From NCBI RefSeq assembly GCF_023065955.2, contig NW_026622808.1, positions 32,934,475 to 32,998,474 of the forward strand: a stretch of DNA of 64,000 nucleotides, given 5' to 3'. Below are positions 11,601 through 28,681 of this stretch, piece after piece (positions within the stretch are counted from its first letter, which is position 1; each line of letters starts with the position of its first letter). The position numbers and the translations under genes are program-made. The stretch is from Ursus arctos. Its lineage: Eukaryota; Chordata; Mammalia; Carnivora; Ursidae. The notes under the pieces were generated by a model that worked only from the letters and a program-made list of their open reading frames with translations, ran no database searches and was not told the origin of the DNA.

Positions 11601-12595
11601 CTGTGTTGATGCAGCTGTGGCTCTGGGGGCACTGCAGTCAGAGGCTGAGGGACCAGCATTGGGTGCCTTGGGCGGTGGGGAGCATTGAGCACATCTCCCA
11701 ATGAGCAAAGAGTCTCTGGGATGCAGTCCAGGCCTTCTCCACACCTGCCTCCCCAGTGTCATGAGCAAGGGCACTGTCTCTGCTCACTCCAGGGCCCCAT
11801 GCACTCACTTCACAGCGACACCTCCCCTCCCACCCACCCACTTAGTCCTCGGGAAGAGAATGGGGTCTCGGGGCCCATAATGAGAGGGCAGCAGTGGCAG
11901 TAACTATGGCCTGTCTTCTGGAGCCTGTGGGGAGTTTTCCAGGCAGATACTTGGCCATGGCAGCATAGTCCTGGCCTACTGGCCCTTCCCCCTGCCCTCA
12001 TGCCACCCTCCCCCCATTCTGTAAATACTTGTCATCGTGGACTCCGACAGGGTCAGAGGGACAGGCCTGACCAACTGAAACTCCTCAGAGATATCATCTC
12101 TGTCTCCCTGGGTACCAGCAGCCCTGCTGCCACACGCACTGGGGTGGCGTTGGAGAGCCATGGAAATCGTGAGATACTGTGTGTGTATGCATGTGAACAA
12201 GCGTGTGAATGTGTATGTGTGTGCGTGTCCGCCTCCTCATCCAGCCTCTGGGATCAAATCAGCTCCTGCTCTCCAAGCGCAGTGCCCTGGAGAGCGGCGG
12301 CTGCCCAACGCCTTTCCTCTGCTAGCTTCCATGTCTTGTTTTTGCTTTCTCCTCCCTCCCTCCCTCCCTTTCTTACCTTCTCTCCTTTATTTGAGGGGGG
12401 AAGAGCGCTGTACAAAGTCAAACAAACAAGTTTACAGCTGTAAGTGCAATGACCCGAGTCCTCCACACGACCTTGTGAACTGTGTGCCGTCCTCCTGTGC
12501 TCTGTGAGAACTCGTGGTACTTCGGTGTCCCTCCCCCTGTATTGTGACAAGGTAATTCTGTGGTATCAGAATAAAAGGACTTGATACAAACAACC
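8609..12595 (+). other. BSN: BSN 3' untranslated region (probable terminal exon)
   Basis: If the acceptor at 8606-8608 is right, the last BSN exon is non-coding and about 4 kb long, ending just after the AATAAA at 12570. It has no long conserved reading frame. It contains purine- and pyrimidine-biased stretches, a TG-rich patch (12178-12230), a TCCC repeat (12350-12372) and one TGTAAATA Pumilio-type element at 12020-12027. The 5' limit is uncertain; the 3' limit is well supported by the poly(A) signal and by its distance to the APEH promoter. Confidence 0.55.
12570..12575 (+). terminator. BSN: BSN poly(A) signal AATAAA
   Basis: A canonical AATAAA lies in 'atcagAATAAAAGGAC', followed 20-40 bases later by GT-rich sequence ('gactgtctctgggatgctt'). 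It is the only good signal in the last 2 kb before the APEH promoter region on this strand, so it is taken as the end of BSN. Confidence 0.75.
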
Positions 12596-12599
12596 TACA

Positions 12600-14640
12600 G
12601 ACTGTCTCTGGGATGCTTTCTGCAGTGGGAAGGCTGAGCCCGAGGACCAAATTCCCAACCCTGGGATAATCCTGTCCATTCACAGTCAAAGGGAGAATGA
12701 AAGTGCTGGCAAGGCCGTGGCTGTATCTACACCAAGCCTGCCAAAAACAACGGGCCCTCCACAAAGACTCCCCCAGGGCAGGTCCCAAGTGTGGACCTGG
12801 AGGGAGCAGCTAGTTCCCTGTGCAGGCCTCTGTGTCCAGGCGGCGCAGCTTTCTGGGGCCTGGTTCCTGGTGAGCCAGGTGAGCAAGTGCTGCCCCCTGG
12901 TGCTGCCCGCAAGCACTACACCTGTCTGCCTTGCTGTGTCTCCTTCAATCCCTCAACTCTTAGAGGCTGCCAGACGGTAGTCCTTCCCCAAAAGGATGGG
13001 AGAACCTCCTTACCAAAGAAACCCAGAGCTGCTAGAAGAGCTTTTTAAATGCAGATAAAGAAAAGAGTATCAGCCTCACCTCTGACCTTCCTCCAGAGTT
13101 AGTATCTTGACGTAGGTCCTTCCTGTCTGTGTTTTTCTTTTTCATCTTAAATAGAAGCCAGAAGGTGTAGTACCTTCTGTTTTCTAGCCTCCTGTTTATT
13201 TCTGCATGTTCATCCCAGGTAATTAGGTGTTTACCCTCCAATGCCTGGATTCCAGACAGCTGCACGATGAGTTTATATATAGCCAGTCTACAGTACACAC
13301 CCTGCCAGGCACCATGGTTTTGGTTTTCCTTAATATAATATACAACGCTGTGATGAACATCCTAGTTTCCAACCTTTACACTCAGATTGGTGGCTGTGGT
13401 CACCCTTTCTGCTTAGTTCTGGCCTTGACAGGCCTGTACATACTCAGTGCCCACAAATGCAAGCGGCCTCAGAAAGTGGGGACTGTTTTTACTTAACTAG
13501 TCCGATGTGGTTGATGGGGAAGCGGAAGCTGCAGGCCAGGCAAGTGGGGATCTCAGTCAGAGGCAAGGCGGGATGCAGGAAGCCAGGTCTCTGAGGTGTG
13601 GAAGACCAGCCAGGCTCAGGGTATATGGAGTAGGAGATATCCCTACTAGCCCGACTGGTGCCTAGTCTCTCCTGCTCCTCCCTGCCATCAGAGCCCACCC
13701 AGTTCTGTGCCACTTTGCTGAGGGAGTCTGCCTGCCTGGCCAGGTTCTCCTGTCCACAGGAAGCTCTTTGATTCTGGGTGGAGTCTGACCCCCGTCAGGC
13801 CCTCTGCACCCAAGAGCTTTGGACGAGGCCTGGGGAGGCAGGCAGAAACCCACCAGCTCGCGATTCCCAGCAAGGGGCCACTGGGCAGGGCAGTTAGGGC
13901 TGCAGGGACAGATAGCTCTTGGGGTAGGCCTGGTGGCCGATAAACCCAGGCGACACCCTGAGAGCTCAGCAACCGCCCTTCTTTGCCCTGCAACCCAGGG
14001 CTCTGCGCGCTCCTCTCCCCAACCGCCTCGGAGCCCCTCCAGGGCAGGGACTGGCACCTGCTGGTGAATGTTTGCCTCGTAATGAACTAGGAGGGAGCCA
14101 AAAGTCAGCCCCAGGGCTGGCTGCCTGTGAAGCCTGTTGGGGCAAGCTTCGGCTCCTACCTCGTCTCTCCGAGCCACGCCCTCATCGCCGTTTCTTCGAA
14201 CCTACCCTCACTGGGCTCCGCCCCCGCCCCAGCTTCAAAGATCCATTAATCTGCGTCCCTCCCAAGCCGCGTCCTTCTTAGGGTCCACGCCCGTCCGACC
14301 TAGCATATTTCAGCTCACAGGGTATTCCAGACTCAGGCCTCGCCTCCTGCCCACGCGGGCCACGTCTTCGGTCACAGGCCTCGCGCAGCCTAGAGACCGA
14401 TCCTGTATTCCGTTTCCGAGAGCCAGCCCTTCTCCTCGGACGCCCTACTCCCTCCCCTCCCAGCACCAGGCCTGGAACTTGGCCTCTGACCGGCCCGCCC
14501 GTCCCAAAGAGGCCTATCCCTCCCCTTGAGGTCCCTGCCCCCAAGCCTCCAGGACTCCCGGGTCCAAAGCTCAGACTGCCCCCTCACAGGCCCACCTCCT
14601 CACCCTCGAGGTCCCGCCCCTCTGCTTAGGGTCCTCGCCC
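12600..14640. other. BSN-APEH intergenic region
   Basis: No gene is supported. The part at about 13040-13480 is more AT-rich than its surroundings and contains LINE-like phrases (for example 'acgctgtgatgaacatcc'), so it is probably a decayed LINE fragment. The last 700 bases become GC-rich and lead into the APEH CpG island. Confidence 0.5.
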
Positions 14641-14774
14641 ATTCGTCGAAGCTCCCGCCCCTCCCGCGGCGCGGCTGTGGCCGGCGCAGGGAGGGCCGCT
14701 CCTGGCTCCGCCCCTGGGATCCTCACTTCCGGGCGCCAGCACGCGCCGCCCCGCCCCGGCGGCCGAGAGGTACC
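14640..14774 (+). promoter_or_regulatory. APEH: APEH CpG-island promoter and 5' UTR
   Basis: GC-rich, CpG-dense sequence precedes the ATG. It has a GC-box-like CTCCGCCCC at about 14707-14715 and an ETS-type ACTTCCGG at 14725-14732, about 45 bases before the start codon. I see no TATA box. This is the usual layout of a housekeeping promoter; the exact start of transcription cannot be read. Confidence 0.65.
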
Positions 14775-17700
14775 ATGGAGCGCCAGGTGAGGGCTCGGCC
14801 CGCGGTGCCCGTGGTCCTTGCAGCCCGGGCCGGGCCTGACCCTGGTGTGTCCCCTGCGCAGGTGCTGCTGAGCGAGCCCGAGGAGGCGGCGGCGCTGTAC
14901 CGGGGCCTTAGCCGCCAGCCCACGCTGAGCGCCGCCTGCCTGGGCCCGGATGTCATCACGCAGTACGGGGGCCGCTACCGGACGGTGCACACCGGTGTGT
15001 GTATGGAGGGGAATCGAGTGGCGGGCCCATTCCGGAGCCTTGCATTCGCGTGGAGAGGAGGGAGATGTGGAGGGCTTGCTGCTTGACAGTGCACACGAGT
15101 GTGTGGAGGAAGACGGGGCTTGGAGAAAGTGGGTGTGGGAGGGTGCACCCCTCCGAAGATCCTACATACAGGTGTATGGGGGACGCCGCTCGATGTGTTA
15201 TGGCAGAGTGCCCTTGAGTGCATGAGCTGAGGATGTGGGAGTAGAATTCAGACCGGGATACACCGTTTTGGCCTTGTAGGCTCACCCCTCACCCTATCTC
15301 ATACACGTGCCAGGCTCCCCTCAAGTTCTAGGATGGGGGTTGGGTGCTGGGAGTGGTTTCTCTCTGACATGCCATCAGCTCGGGCCTAGACTTGAGTCGT
15401 GGCCAGGTGTTGTCCATCCTGCTTCCAGAATATCGAGACAGACTGGGAAGGTGGGCTGGACCTTCCTCTTGAGGGGCTGAGAGGAGCCTGGGACTCGAGT
15501 GCTGGGACTGGTCAACTCAAATTAAGTGTCATGCCTCTCCTCACAGAGTGGACCCAGAGGGACCTGGAACGCATGGAGAACATTCGGTTCTGCCGCCAGT
15601 ACCTGGTGTTCCACGATGGGGACTCAGTGGTGTTCTCAGGGCCTGCGGGCAACAGTGTGGAGACCCGGGGGGAGTAAGTTTGAGGGACGAAGCTTGTGGG
15701 CAAGGACACAGCCATCTGCAAGCCTTTTATGAAGGCCTGCCATGTGCCTTGGTGCAGGTAGTTCTTGCCCCTTGGGAGCTCACGTGGTCTCTGTTGACAT
15801 GGCCTGATAAGCACTGGAAGCTTTGTCCAAACTTGGACCTGGGCTAGAGCCCATGGAGCTTCAGGGAGGCTGGGGGGAGTAGCCTCTGCCCCAGGCAGGA
15901 GAGGGAAGGCCCGCTGCCATGGTGGCGCTACAAGAGCTGCAGGGGCAGATGTGAGACCAGTCTCAAGAATCTGGTCTAGGAGGTTATGGCCAGGAAGGGG
16001 GCAGGATGGGACTGTGTGGGTGGTAACCCTGCCCTGCTACCCCGTGTCCTCAGGCTGCTGAGCAGAGACTCTCCTTCAGGCGCCATGAAAGCCGTGCTGC
16101 GCAAGGCTGGAGGCACGAGCCCTGGGGAGGAGAAGCAGTTCCTGGAGGTGAGTCTGCATGGGACCAGGCAGTGGGCGATTAGGGGCTCAGTCCTACAGAT
16201 GAGGCTCTGTTGGGGGGCAGGTAACCTGATGCCCAGATGTCCTCAGGTCTGGGAGAAGAACCGGAAGCTCAAGAGCTTCAACCTGTCGGTGCTGGAGAAA
16301 CACGGGCTTGTGTACGAGGATGGTAGGCAGCTGACTGGTGAGCAGACAGGGTGGACAGGAGGGGCAGCCAGAGCCCAGGGCTCCCCCTGATCAGCCTTCC
16401 TTACACCCAGACTGCTTTGGCTGCCTGTCCTGGTCGCACTCGGAGACACACTTGTTGTATGTGGCAGAGAAGAAGCGCCCGAAGGCTGAGTCCTTCTTTC
16501 AGACAAAAGCCTTGGACATCAGTGGCAGCGATGATGAGATGGCCAGGCCGAAGAAACCAGACCAGGCCATCAAGGTGCTCATGTTTACGGCCAGTCCATG
16601 AAGGCCCTTCTGGGCAGTCTAGGGCTAAGTGTGCTCCCTGCCCACATCATGCCTGTCAGAACTGGGGAGGCGAGACAGGCTGGACATTGAGTATCTTGTG
16701 TTCTTAGGGGGATCAGTTTGTGTTTTATGAAGACTGGGGAGAAAACATGGTTTCCAAAAGCACTCCTGTGCTCTGCGTGCTGGACGTCGAGAGCGGCAAC
16801 ATATCTGTGCTTGAGGGGGTTCCTGAGAGTGTGTCCCCTGGACAGGTTAGCCCCGACTCGGCCTGCTTCACTCCTGGAGTCTGGGGGCCCTGCTTGAGCC
16901 GCTGCCCCTTGTTCACACTTGCCCCCGGGATTTTGTTTACAGGCATTTTGGGCCCCAGGAGACACAGGTGTGGTGTTTGTAGGTTGGTGGCATGAGCCCT
17001 TCCGGCTGGGCATCCGCTTCTGCACCAATCGCAGGTGAGGAAGCAGGGCAGGGCAGGGGGCCTTGCAGCTCAGCCTGGCTCTGAAACTGAGTGTCTCTCT
17101 GGTGGTTCCAGGTCAGCCCTATACTATGTGGACCTCACCGGGGGTCAGTGTGGTAAGTGCTGGTGCCCACCTGTGCCTTGCTGACATACACTGGCCCTGC
17201 CGGCCTGCATGATGCTCACATTTTTGTCTGGTCTAGAGCTTCTCTCGGATGACTCTCTGGCTGTGTCTTCTCCCCGGCTGAGCCCAGACCAGTGTCGCAT
17301 CGTCTACCTGCGGTACCCATCTCTGGTCCCCCATCATCAGTGTAGCCAGCTGTGTCTGGTGAGCTGGAGGAGGATGGGGAGTGGTCAGCAAGAGGAAGGG
17401 GTGGTGGATGAGACCTGAAGGGTCAGCTTCGGCTCCCCATGGGCTCCTCAGTGGGCCTCCTGTCCTGGGTACAGTGATGGTGTGAGTTCTGCCTGTCTTC
17501 CAGGGCAGGACCTGGAGGCTGAGAGTGCTGGCATGGGGGGCTTTGCACTGTCAGGACCCACCACCTTAGAGCATTCTCTGTCTACAAGAATGTTCCTCCC
17601 TTTGCTTCTCACCTGCCCGTGGTCAGGCTGTACAAGGGCCTGGGAGATAGCCGGCAGTTACAGAGTGTTAGTCCTTGCCCAAGAAGAGCTCCTTGGGAAA

Positions 17701-20700
17701 GTCACAGGCCCCTTTGGACATCTGTCCAGGTCACCAGAAGGGAAATACCTCAGGCTTCCCTCACATCCTCCCCTCCCCTGAGGCTCCCCAGGGCTGTCAG
17801 AGAAGAGGTTGGGTAAAGAGCTCTGTGCTCTCAGGACACTGCCAGTCGCCCGGTGGACCTGACCAGTGTGCTCTCTTGCAGTATGACTGGTACACCAAGG
17901 TCACCTCAGTGGTGGTGGATGTCGTGCCTCGGCAGCTGGGAGGTAAGGGGTGTGTCTCTGGTCGGGTGCAGTGGGGCCTGCAGTTCTGTTTTCCTGCCGT
18001 CTGTTAGCCCGGTGCCGGGCCAGCTGCCTCCGTTCATCTTTCCCGGGTTCTGTCTGAAGTGTCCGCTCCCTGCTGGGCCAGCTGCACAGGGAGTGGGGCC
18101 ATCACCATAGGGGGCAGTTCTGAGAGAAGGAAGTCAGCTGGACCAGAGCTGAGATCAGAGTGGCCCGAGCTGGCAGGGGATTTGGACGGTGTCATCGCCA
18201 CGCTGCAGCTCCTGGTTAGCTCTTGTGTTTCTGGTGGCTGCTTAAAGCCTCTGCTCCGAGGGGTCTCAGAAAGCACACTAGGTTGGAATGTCTTACTTGA
18301 CAGGCTCCAAGCTCAAGGGTGCTGCACTGTCCCACTCCCAGCCCCTACCCTAGTGTTTGTCCCATCCAAGCCTGAGTCAGTGGGATCTCTGGGGGGGGGG
18401 GGTGGCTCTTGGCTGAGCAGTTCTGGTCACAGTCTCAAGTGCTCACCACTTGGTCTGGGATCCTGGGCCATCCCAAGGACATGAGGGCTCTTTTTTTCAG
18501 GCCACCTGGTTAGCGCCAGGGGTCCAGTGGAAAAATCATGGCCTGCTTACCTTCTCTTTGGCTTGCAGGGATGCAGTGGTGGGGATCTGGTCTGAAACCC
18601 AGCTCTTCCTTATCACCGTGCATCCTTGGATGGTGTCCTCGCCTCCCTGAGCTTCCATTTATTATCGGTGGGAGGTGCTAGCCCGTCTTCTTTATAGCAT
18701 TGTAGTGAGGGTTAAGTGAGTGCAATCTATTCAGCCCCCTCTGCCGGGCACTCTGCTGAACACCATAATGGACAGACAGACAGGTGTCATCTTGGTTACA
18801 GCACTAGGTGCCTACCAGGGGTCCAATGGGAGCAGCTTATAGGAGAGCCAGTGCATTTTGTCCAGGTAGCTGTGGTTCCTCTCAGAAGCGCTTGACCTCT
18901 GCCTCTCCCGGGCTCTCAGAGGCGTCTGTCCCCAGCCCCCTCTTGAGGCAGCCCCTCATCATCTAGGGCACCCCCACGTGTAGGACTGCTGTTCTGTCAC
19001 AGTTGCGGGGGCCCCGGGGGGAATTCCCCAGCAGCCCAGACTGCCTCACAGGCTTAACCTCCCATACCTCCCCGCTGGACATGGCCTCAGCCCTCCCATC
19101 TTTGCAGAGAACTTCTCTGGAATCTACTGCAGCCTTCTGCCTTTGGGATGCTGGTCGGCTGACAGCCAGAGACTGGTTTTCGACTCAGCTCAGCGTAGCC
19201 GGCAGGTAAGGGGCCCTATGTTGAGAGACAGCCCCTCTGATCAGCCTCCAGGAGCCCTGGGCCTGGGGCATAGCATGTGCACACTTCTAGGTGGCATGCC
19301 CAACCACAAGGTCTTACGAGCCTCTTCAGGCCCTGCCTGCCCCTGTCCTGGACTCAATTTTTCTCGAGGAGCCTGGCCTCCCGCCTGCCGTGGTGCCCCA
19401 CAACAGAGCCCTTGGCCTTTTCTCCTGAGGCACAGGTGCCGTTCCCCTTCCCCCAGGCATTTCCTGCTGGGGGATAAGGGGGCGACCACTAGGTGGGCCC
19501 CCGAACACTGTACAGGGAGCTGATGGAGATGGGACAGAGGCTTTCTCCTAGGGATTGGGTAGGGACACCCACAGTGTGCCAGACTTCTTTGAGTGAGATC
19601 ATTTGTTCCTCACGCTAGCTCAGGGGCTCAGAGGCATTCCTTGCCTCGCCCAGGGTCCCTTGGCAAGTGGCGATGGGGCTGGGATTTGAGTCCAGGCCTC
19701 CAGACCAGGTGTCATCTGAGGAGTTGTCAATGGGAGTTGTCAATGGCAACTGAGGAGCCGTTGCCATAGTTGCTCACAGCCCTGGCCTGGCCCAGGGGTC
19801 CCCAAGAGGGTAGAGAGGAGGTGGGGGGAGGGGCCCATAGGGCTCTTGGATGTGGTGCCACATGTGGCCTTCCCTCTGCTTCAGGACCTGTTTGTTGTGG
19901 ACACCCAGACGGGCAGTGTGACCTCGCTGACAGCTGGTGAGCAGGGCTGGTGAACAGGCCAGCCAGGCCAGGGGAGGGACTGGAGTTCTGGCACACGGGG
20001 CAGTAATGGCACTCTTGGCCACTCTGCACCACTGACTGTCCTGCAGCCTTTACTGCGTCTCGCAAGGACCCTGACCATGCAGGACCTCCCCAGCCAATAG
20101 ACTGCCTCCCCTGCTCCACTCTGCTCTGCACATCCTGGCCCTGCCTCAGCACACCCCCTGCTTCTCAAACCTACAAAATTCTCTCTTGCCGAGATCTGCC
20201 AGAGTCATCCTTCCCCGACCTCCCATACCTCAGGCAGAGGCAGCTCTGCTATCGCAGGGCCCGAGAAACCCTCTTTCGGTTCCCTCATCTTTTCTTGTCT
20301 GGGCCTGTGATTCTGCCCCTAAAATGTCTTTTGAGTCCTCTGCCTGCCCTAACTGTAGTCCTTCCTCCACAAAGATTCCAGAGTATTGGTGCTAAACTGT
20401 ACCTCATCATACAGTCCCTGCTGAAGAATCTGCTTGAACCCCATGGCCCGGAGTCAGCACACTCCTACCCCCTAGGCCTAGCTGCCACCCTGCAGATTGC
20501 AGTCGAGGTCATGGGTAGACGTGCTGTGGTGGTCTGCTCTGGCCCCGGATTTGGCAGTCCCTGGGCTTAGTTAGCATCTGCTGGGTGAACGAGGGACTAA
20601 GCAGGAGGCTCACCCAGGACTGTGTGCAGTTGGGTGTTTGTGACAGTCTTTTTGTGGGTGTTCCTTTGCTTCTCGGGCTGAAAGGGGCACCATGGCATAG

Positions 20701-23434
20701 AGCCACCAGCCTGGGACTCTGGCCATGCAGGGAGTAGGTGGGAAAGGTGGTGGCCTCTGCCTTCTCCAGGGGGGTCAGGTGGAAGCTGGAAGCTGCTCAC
20801 GATTGACCAGGACCTCATGGTGGCACAGTTCTCCACACCCAGCCTGCCCCCAAGTCTGGTGAGTGTTGCTGGGCCCCAGACCAGGAGGTGAGGGTTCTGT
20901 GTAGGCCGAGCTCCCCAGGTCAGGGAGCTGGCCTGAGTCTGACTGTGGTTGGTCAGTGTGTGGGAGGCCAAGATGTGGGCCCAGCCCAGAATGGTCCACA
21001 AGGGTCTGGCGCCCATGGAGAGGAACTACCAGGTATAGGTCTGCATTATGAAGAACAGGGTGCCTGGGAAAGTGCCCAGTCCTCTGGCGGAATGGAGCAC
21101 AAGGGTACAGCAGAGCCTAAAAGCTCAGGAGGAAAGGGTGCGTGTTTATGCGTGAGTGCCTTTGCATACAGCAGCTCACAACAGGCGTCTATGACGTACC
21201 CTCTGGAGGGGGGTAGAAGGCCCAGCGTAGTGAGAGTGGCCCACCTCCCACCCTAGCAGAGGTGGAAGGGCAGGGAGGCAGCCAGGCCGCCTATGACACA
21301 CTCTTTCCCCTTGGCAGAAAGTTGGGTTCCTGCCTCCTGCAGGGAAGGAGCAGGAAGTATTGTGGGTGTCCCTGGAAGAGGCTGAGCCTATTCCCGACAT
21401 CTCCTGGGCCATCCGGGTACTGCAGCCACCCCCAGAGCAAGAGAACTTGGAGTATGGTGAGCTGGGCCGGGGCAGAGGGACACCTCCCAAGTTCACCAGC
21501 ACACAGCACCTGTGGTCACCTTCCCTGCCTCTGGGGGTTCTCTATGCCTCTTGTGCATGCTCACGGGGAGTAGTAGTCCGGGTGTGTGAGTGCCTGCTCT
21601 GGGTATCAGGGCTGGGCATTACCAAGCCAAATGCTCTGTGGTAGGGGAACCAAGGCCCAGAGACGCTGCCTTATTTGAGGCCTCTGACCACACCTCATCC
21701 GGAATGCTGTCCTGACAGAGTGGGGCTCCCCAACTAGGGCAGGAGTATGAGCCTCCTGGGGTCCAGGTGTCTCGGTGCAGGCTACCTTGGCCAGATCTAC
21801 CTTTCAGAGGTCAGCCCCAGACCTGCCGCTAGGACTCAGGCCTTGGCTGGGGAAGCCCCTGGGCAGTGGCTCTGGCTCTGCTGACTCCTGCCTTCTCCCT
21901 GCAGCTGGCCTTGACTTCGAAGCAATCCTTCTGCAGCCCAGCAACCCTCCAGATAAGACCCAAGTGCCCATGGTGGTCATGCCCCACGGTAGGCATCTGG
22001 TCTAAGAGCTGCTGCCCTCCCACTACCCGTCCTGGCTGGCTCTTTCACTCTCTGCTCCATGTCTGCAGGGGGACCCCATTCATCCTTTGTCACTGCCTGG
22101 ATGCTGTTCCCAGCCGTGCTTTGCAAGATGGGCTTTGCAGTACTCTTGGGTGAGTGAGCAGGATCCTGTAGCAGTGGTAGGGCTGTGGAGGGCGACGGGG
22201 TGGGCAGGCACCACGGGTACCACCCGTCTGCAGCCCGGACCTGGCCACCATTACCAGGAACTTCCATGGAGAGGGTGCTTTAGTCACTGGGCAACAGCCT
22301 CAAACCCCTTGGCTCCTGTGCCTTGACAGTCTGTGGAGCAGGCCCCAAGGCCTACTTCACAGAGGGGTGAAAGCACGACCAGGGGGCTGGGAATGTTGCT
22401 GACCACCCTGTCTGGTTCCTCCCTGGCCTCCAGTGAACTATCGTGGCTCCACGGGTTTTGGCCAGGACAGCATCCTCTCCCTTCCCGGCAATGTGGGCCA
22501 CCAGGATGTGAAGGACGTCCAGGTAGCAGGGGCCGGGGCTTCTGGACAGGCCACAGGGTAAACTGTTGGGGTGCGTTCCGTCCGGGTGGGCAGCTGGCTG
22601 CAGCACACTCTGCCCCACCCTGTAGTTCGCAGTAGAGCAGGTGCTCCAGGAAGAACACTTTGACGCTGACCGAGTGGCTCTTATGGGTGGTTCCCACGGT
22701 GGCTTCCTCTCCTGCCACCTGATTGGCCAGTACCCTGAGACCTATGGTGCCTGTGTGGCGAGGAACCCTGTGATCAACATCGCCTCCATGATGGGCTCCA
22801 CCGACATCCCTGACTGGTGGGTGTGCTCCCCAGGTCCCTGCCCTTCTCTGTGTCGCTGCATACCCCGCACGGAGCCCCCGCGGGTGCCAGGGCTCCCGGG
22901 GCTGCTTCAGGGCAGTCTCTTGCAGGTGCGTGGTGGAGGCTGGTTTCCCCTATAGCAGCGACTGCCTGCCAGACCTCAGTGTGTGGGCCGAGATGCTGGA
23001 CAAGTCACCCATCAAGTATACCCCCCAGGTATGCAGCCCTCCCCCTGCCTGGTATGCTGCCAGGCTATCCAGAGCCGCGGGGCGCTGCTCACCACCACTC
23101 CCCATGCCCCCAGGTGAAGACCCCGCTGCTGCTGATGCTGGGCCAGGAGGACCGGCGTGTGCCCTTCAAGCAGGGCATGGAGTATTACCGTGCCCTCAAG
23201 GCCCGGAACGTGCCTGTTCGGTGAGTGCGGCAGGACAGCGCTGGCAGCCCGGCGGGGGGGGGTTGGGGGGGGGCAGGTGAACAGGGGAGAACGCGCCAGC
23301 CTTAAGCATTGCTGCACAACCACCGCAGGCTCCTGCTGTATCCCAAAAGCACCCACGCACTTTCAGAAGTGGAGGTGGAGTCGGACAGCTTCATGAATGC
23401 TGTGCTCTGGCTGCACACACACTTGGGCAGCTGA
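14775..23434 (+). CDS. APEH: Acylamino-acid-releasing enzyme (acylaminoacyl peptidase), 732 aa
   Basis: Cytosolic S9-family serine peptidase that removes N-acylated (for example N-acetylated) amino acids from blocked peptides. Coding exons: 14775-14786, 14862-14994, 15547-15673, 16054-16147, 16247-16322, 16411-16574, 16708-16845, 16943-17034, 17112-17152, 17237-17358, 17882-17942, 19108-19205, 19885-19936, 20770-20858, 21318-21456, 21905-21988, 22069-22149, 22434-22522, 22626-22816, 22926-23028, 23114-23220 and 23329-23434. They sum to 2199 bases, giving 732 residues plus TGA. The N-terminal half is the beta-propeller (starts [19 protein letters not shown]). The C-terminal half is the alpha/beta-hydrolase domain, with the nucleophile Ser in MGGSHGGF (about residue 587), Asp in GQEDRRVP (about 675) and His in KSTHALSE (about 707). 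All splice sites are GT-AG. No disruption was seen. Exon 1 encodes only four residues, and its ATG context ACCATGG is a strong Kozak match. Confidence 0.97.
18590..18770 (+). repeat. MIR-like SINE fragment
   Basis: The segment has the order of MIR phrases: 'ctgagcttccatttattatcggtggg', then 'attgtagtgagggttaagtgagtgcaat', then 'cactctgctgaacacc'. It is strongly diverged and lies in an APEH intron. Family assignment is by recall, so it is moderate. Confidence 0.5.
19575..19715 (-). repeat. MIR-like SINE fragment, reverse orientation
   Basis: It contains the reverse-strand MIR phrases 'cctcacgctagctcaggggctcagagg', then 'gcccagggtcccttggcaagtggcg', then 'gggatttgagtccaggcctccag'. It lies in the APEH intron between the exons at 19108-19205 and 19885-19936. 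Confidence 0.6.
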
Positions 23435-23577
23435 AGCCCTGCCTCCCTGCCTGGGCTGGTGGGCGTAAGCCACACTCTGCTCTTGGAGAGCCCCGGGGTC
23501 TGGCAGATCGGTGAGAGGATTCCTGGGCTCTGGACTTCACGGATGGGTGAGCCGAGGAATGTAGGCTATACGGTGAT

Positions 23578-23583
23578 AATAAA
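23578..23583 (+). terminator. APEH: APEH poly(A) signal AATAAA
   Basis: AATAAA in 'gataatAAACGAGG' lies 144 bases after the stop codon, followed by GT-containing sequence ('agtctggttcctg'). This gives a short 3' UTR of about 0.17 kb. Confidence 0.85.
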
Positions 23584-24032
23584 CGAGGACACGGAGTCTG
23601 GTTCCTGCCGGGACTTTGTACCAAGCCATCCCTAACCCCAGCCTCACCTCTGGGGTTCAGAGTACCATAGGTCCTGGGTGTGGTAGCCTTAAGGACCTCA
23701 CCTACCTCCAGCGTGCCGGGCAGGGGACAGTGAGAGGCTCCGCTGCTGCCTATCAGGGCTAACTGGGATCTCACCAGGCTAGCTCCCTCTGCTGCAGCCC
23801 CTTCTGTTAGAAACTGCCCTACACCGCCCTTGTCTTACCAGCAGCTTATCTAGGGAACTAGTGAGGCCCTGCCCTTCCATAGTGCCTACAAGCTAAGGTA
23901 GTCCTAAAATGAGATCTCCCAACCCAGCTCTGCTGGGCTTGAGCCACCCAGGCCCTAGCAAGGACGTACACCACCTGATTTCCCAGCAGAGGCTAAGAAG
24001 CACCCTGCACAGGTGTAAAGACGAGAGGCAGC

Positions 24033-24038
24033 TTTATG
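24033..24038 (-). terminator. MST1: MST1 poly(A) signal, variant CATAAA
   Basis: On the minus strand CATAAA occurs 51 bases after the stop codon in 'GACATAAAGCTGCC'. No AATAAA is present nearby, so this single-base variant is the likely signal, giving a very short 3' UTR. The site faces the APEH poly(A) signal about 450 bases away. Confidence 0.55.
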
Positions 24039-24088
24039 TCTGACAGGAAGCTCTGTCCTCTCCAAAGTACATGGGATTGAGGTTGGGC

Positions 24089-28681
<4,593 letters not shown>

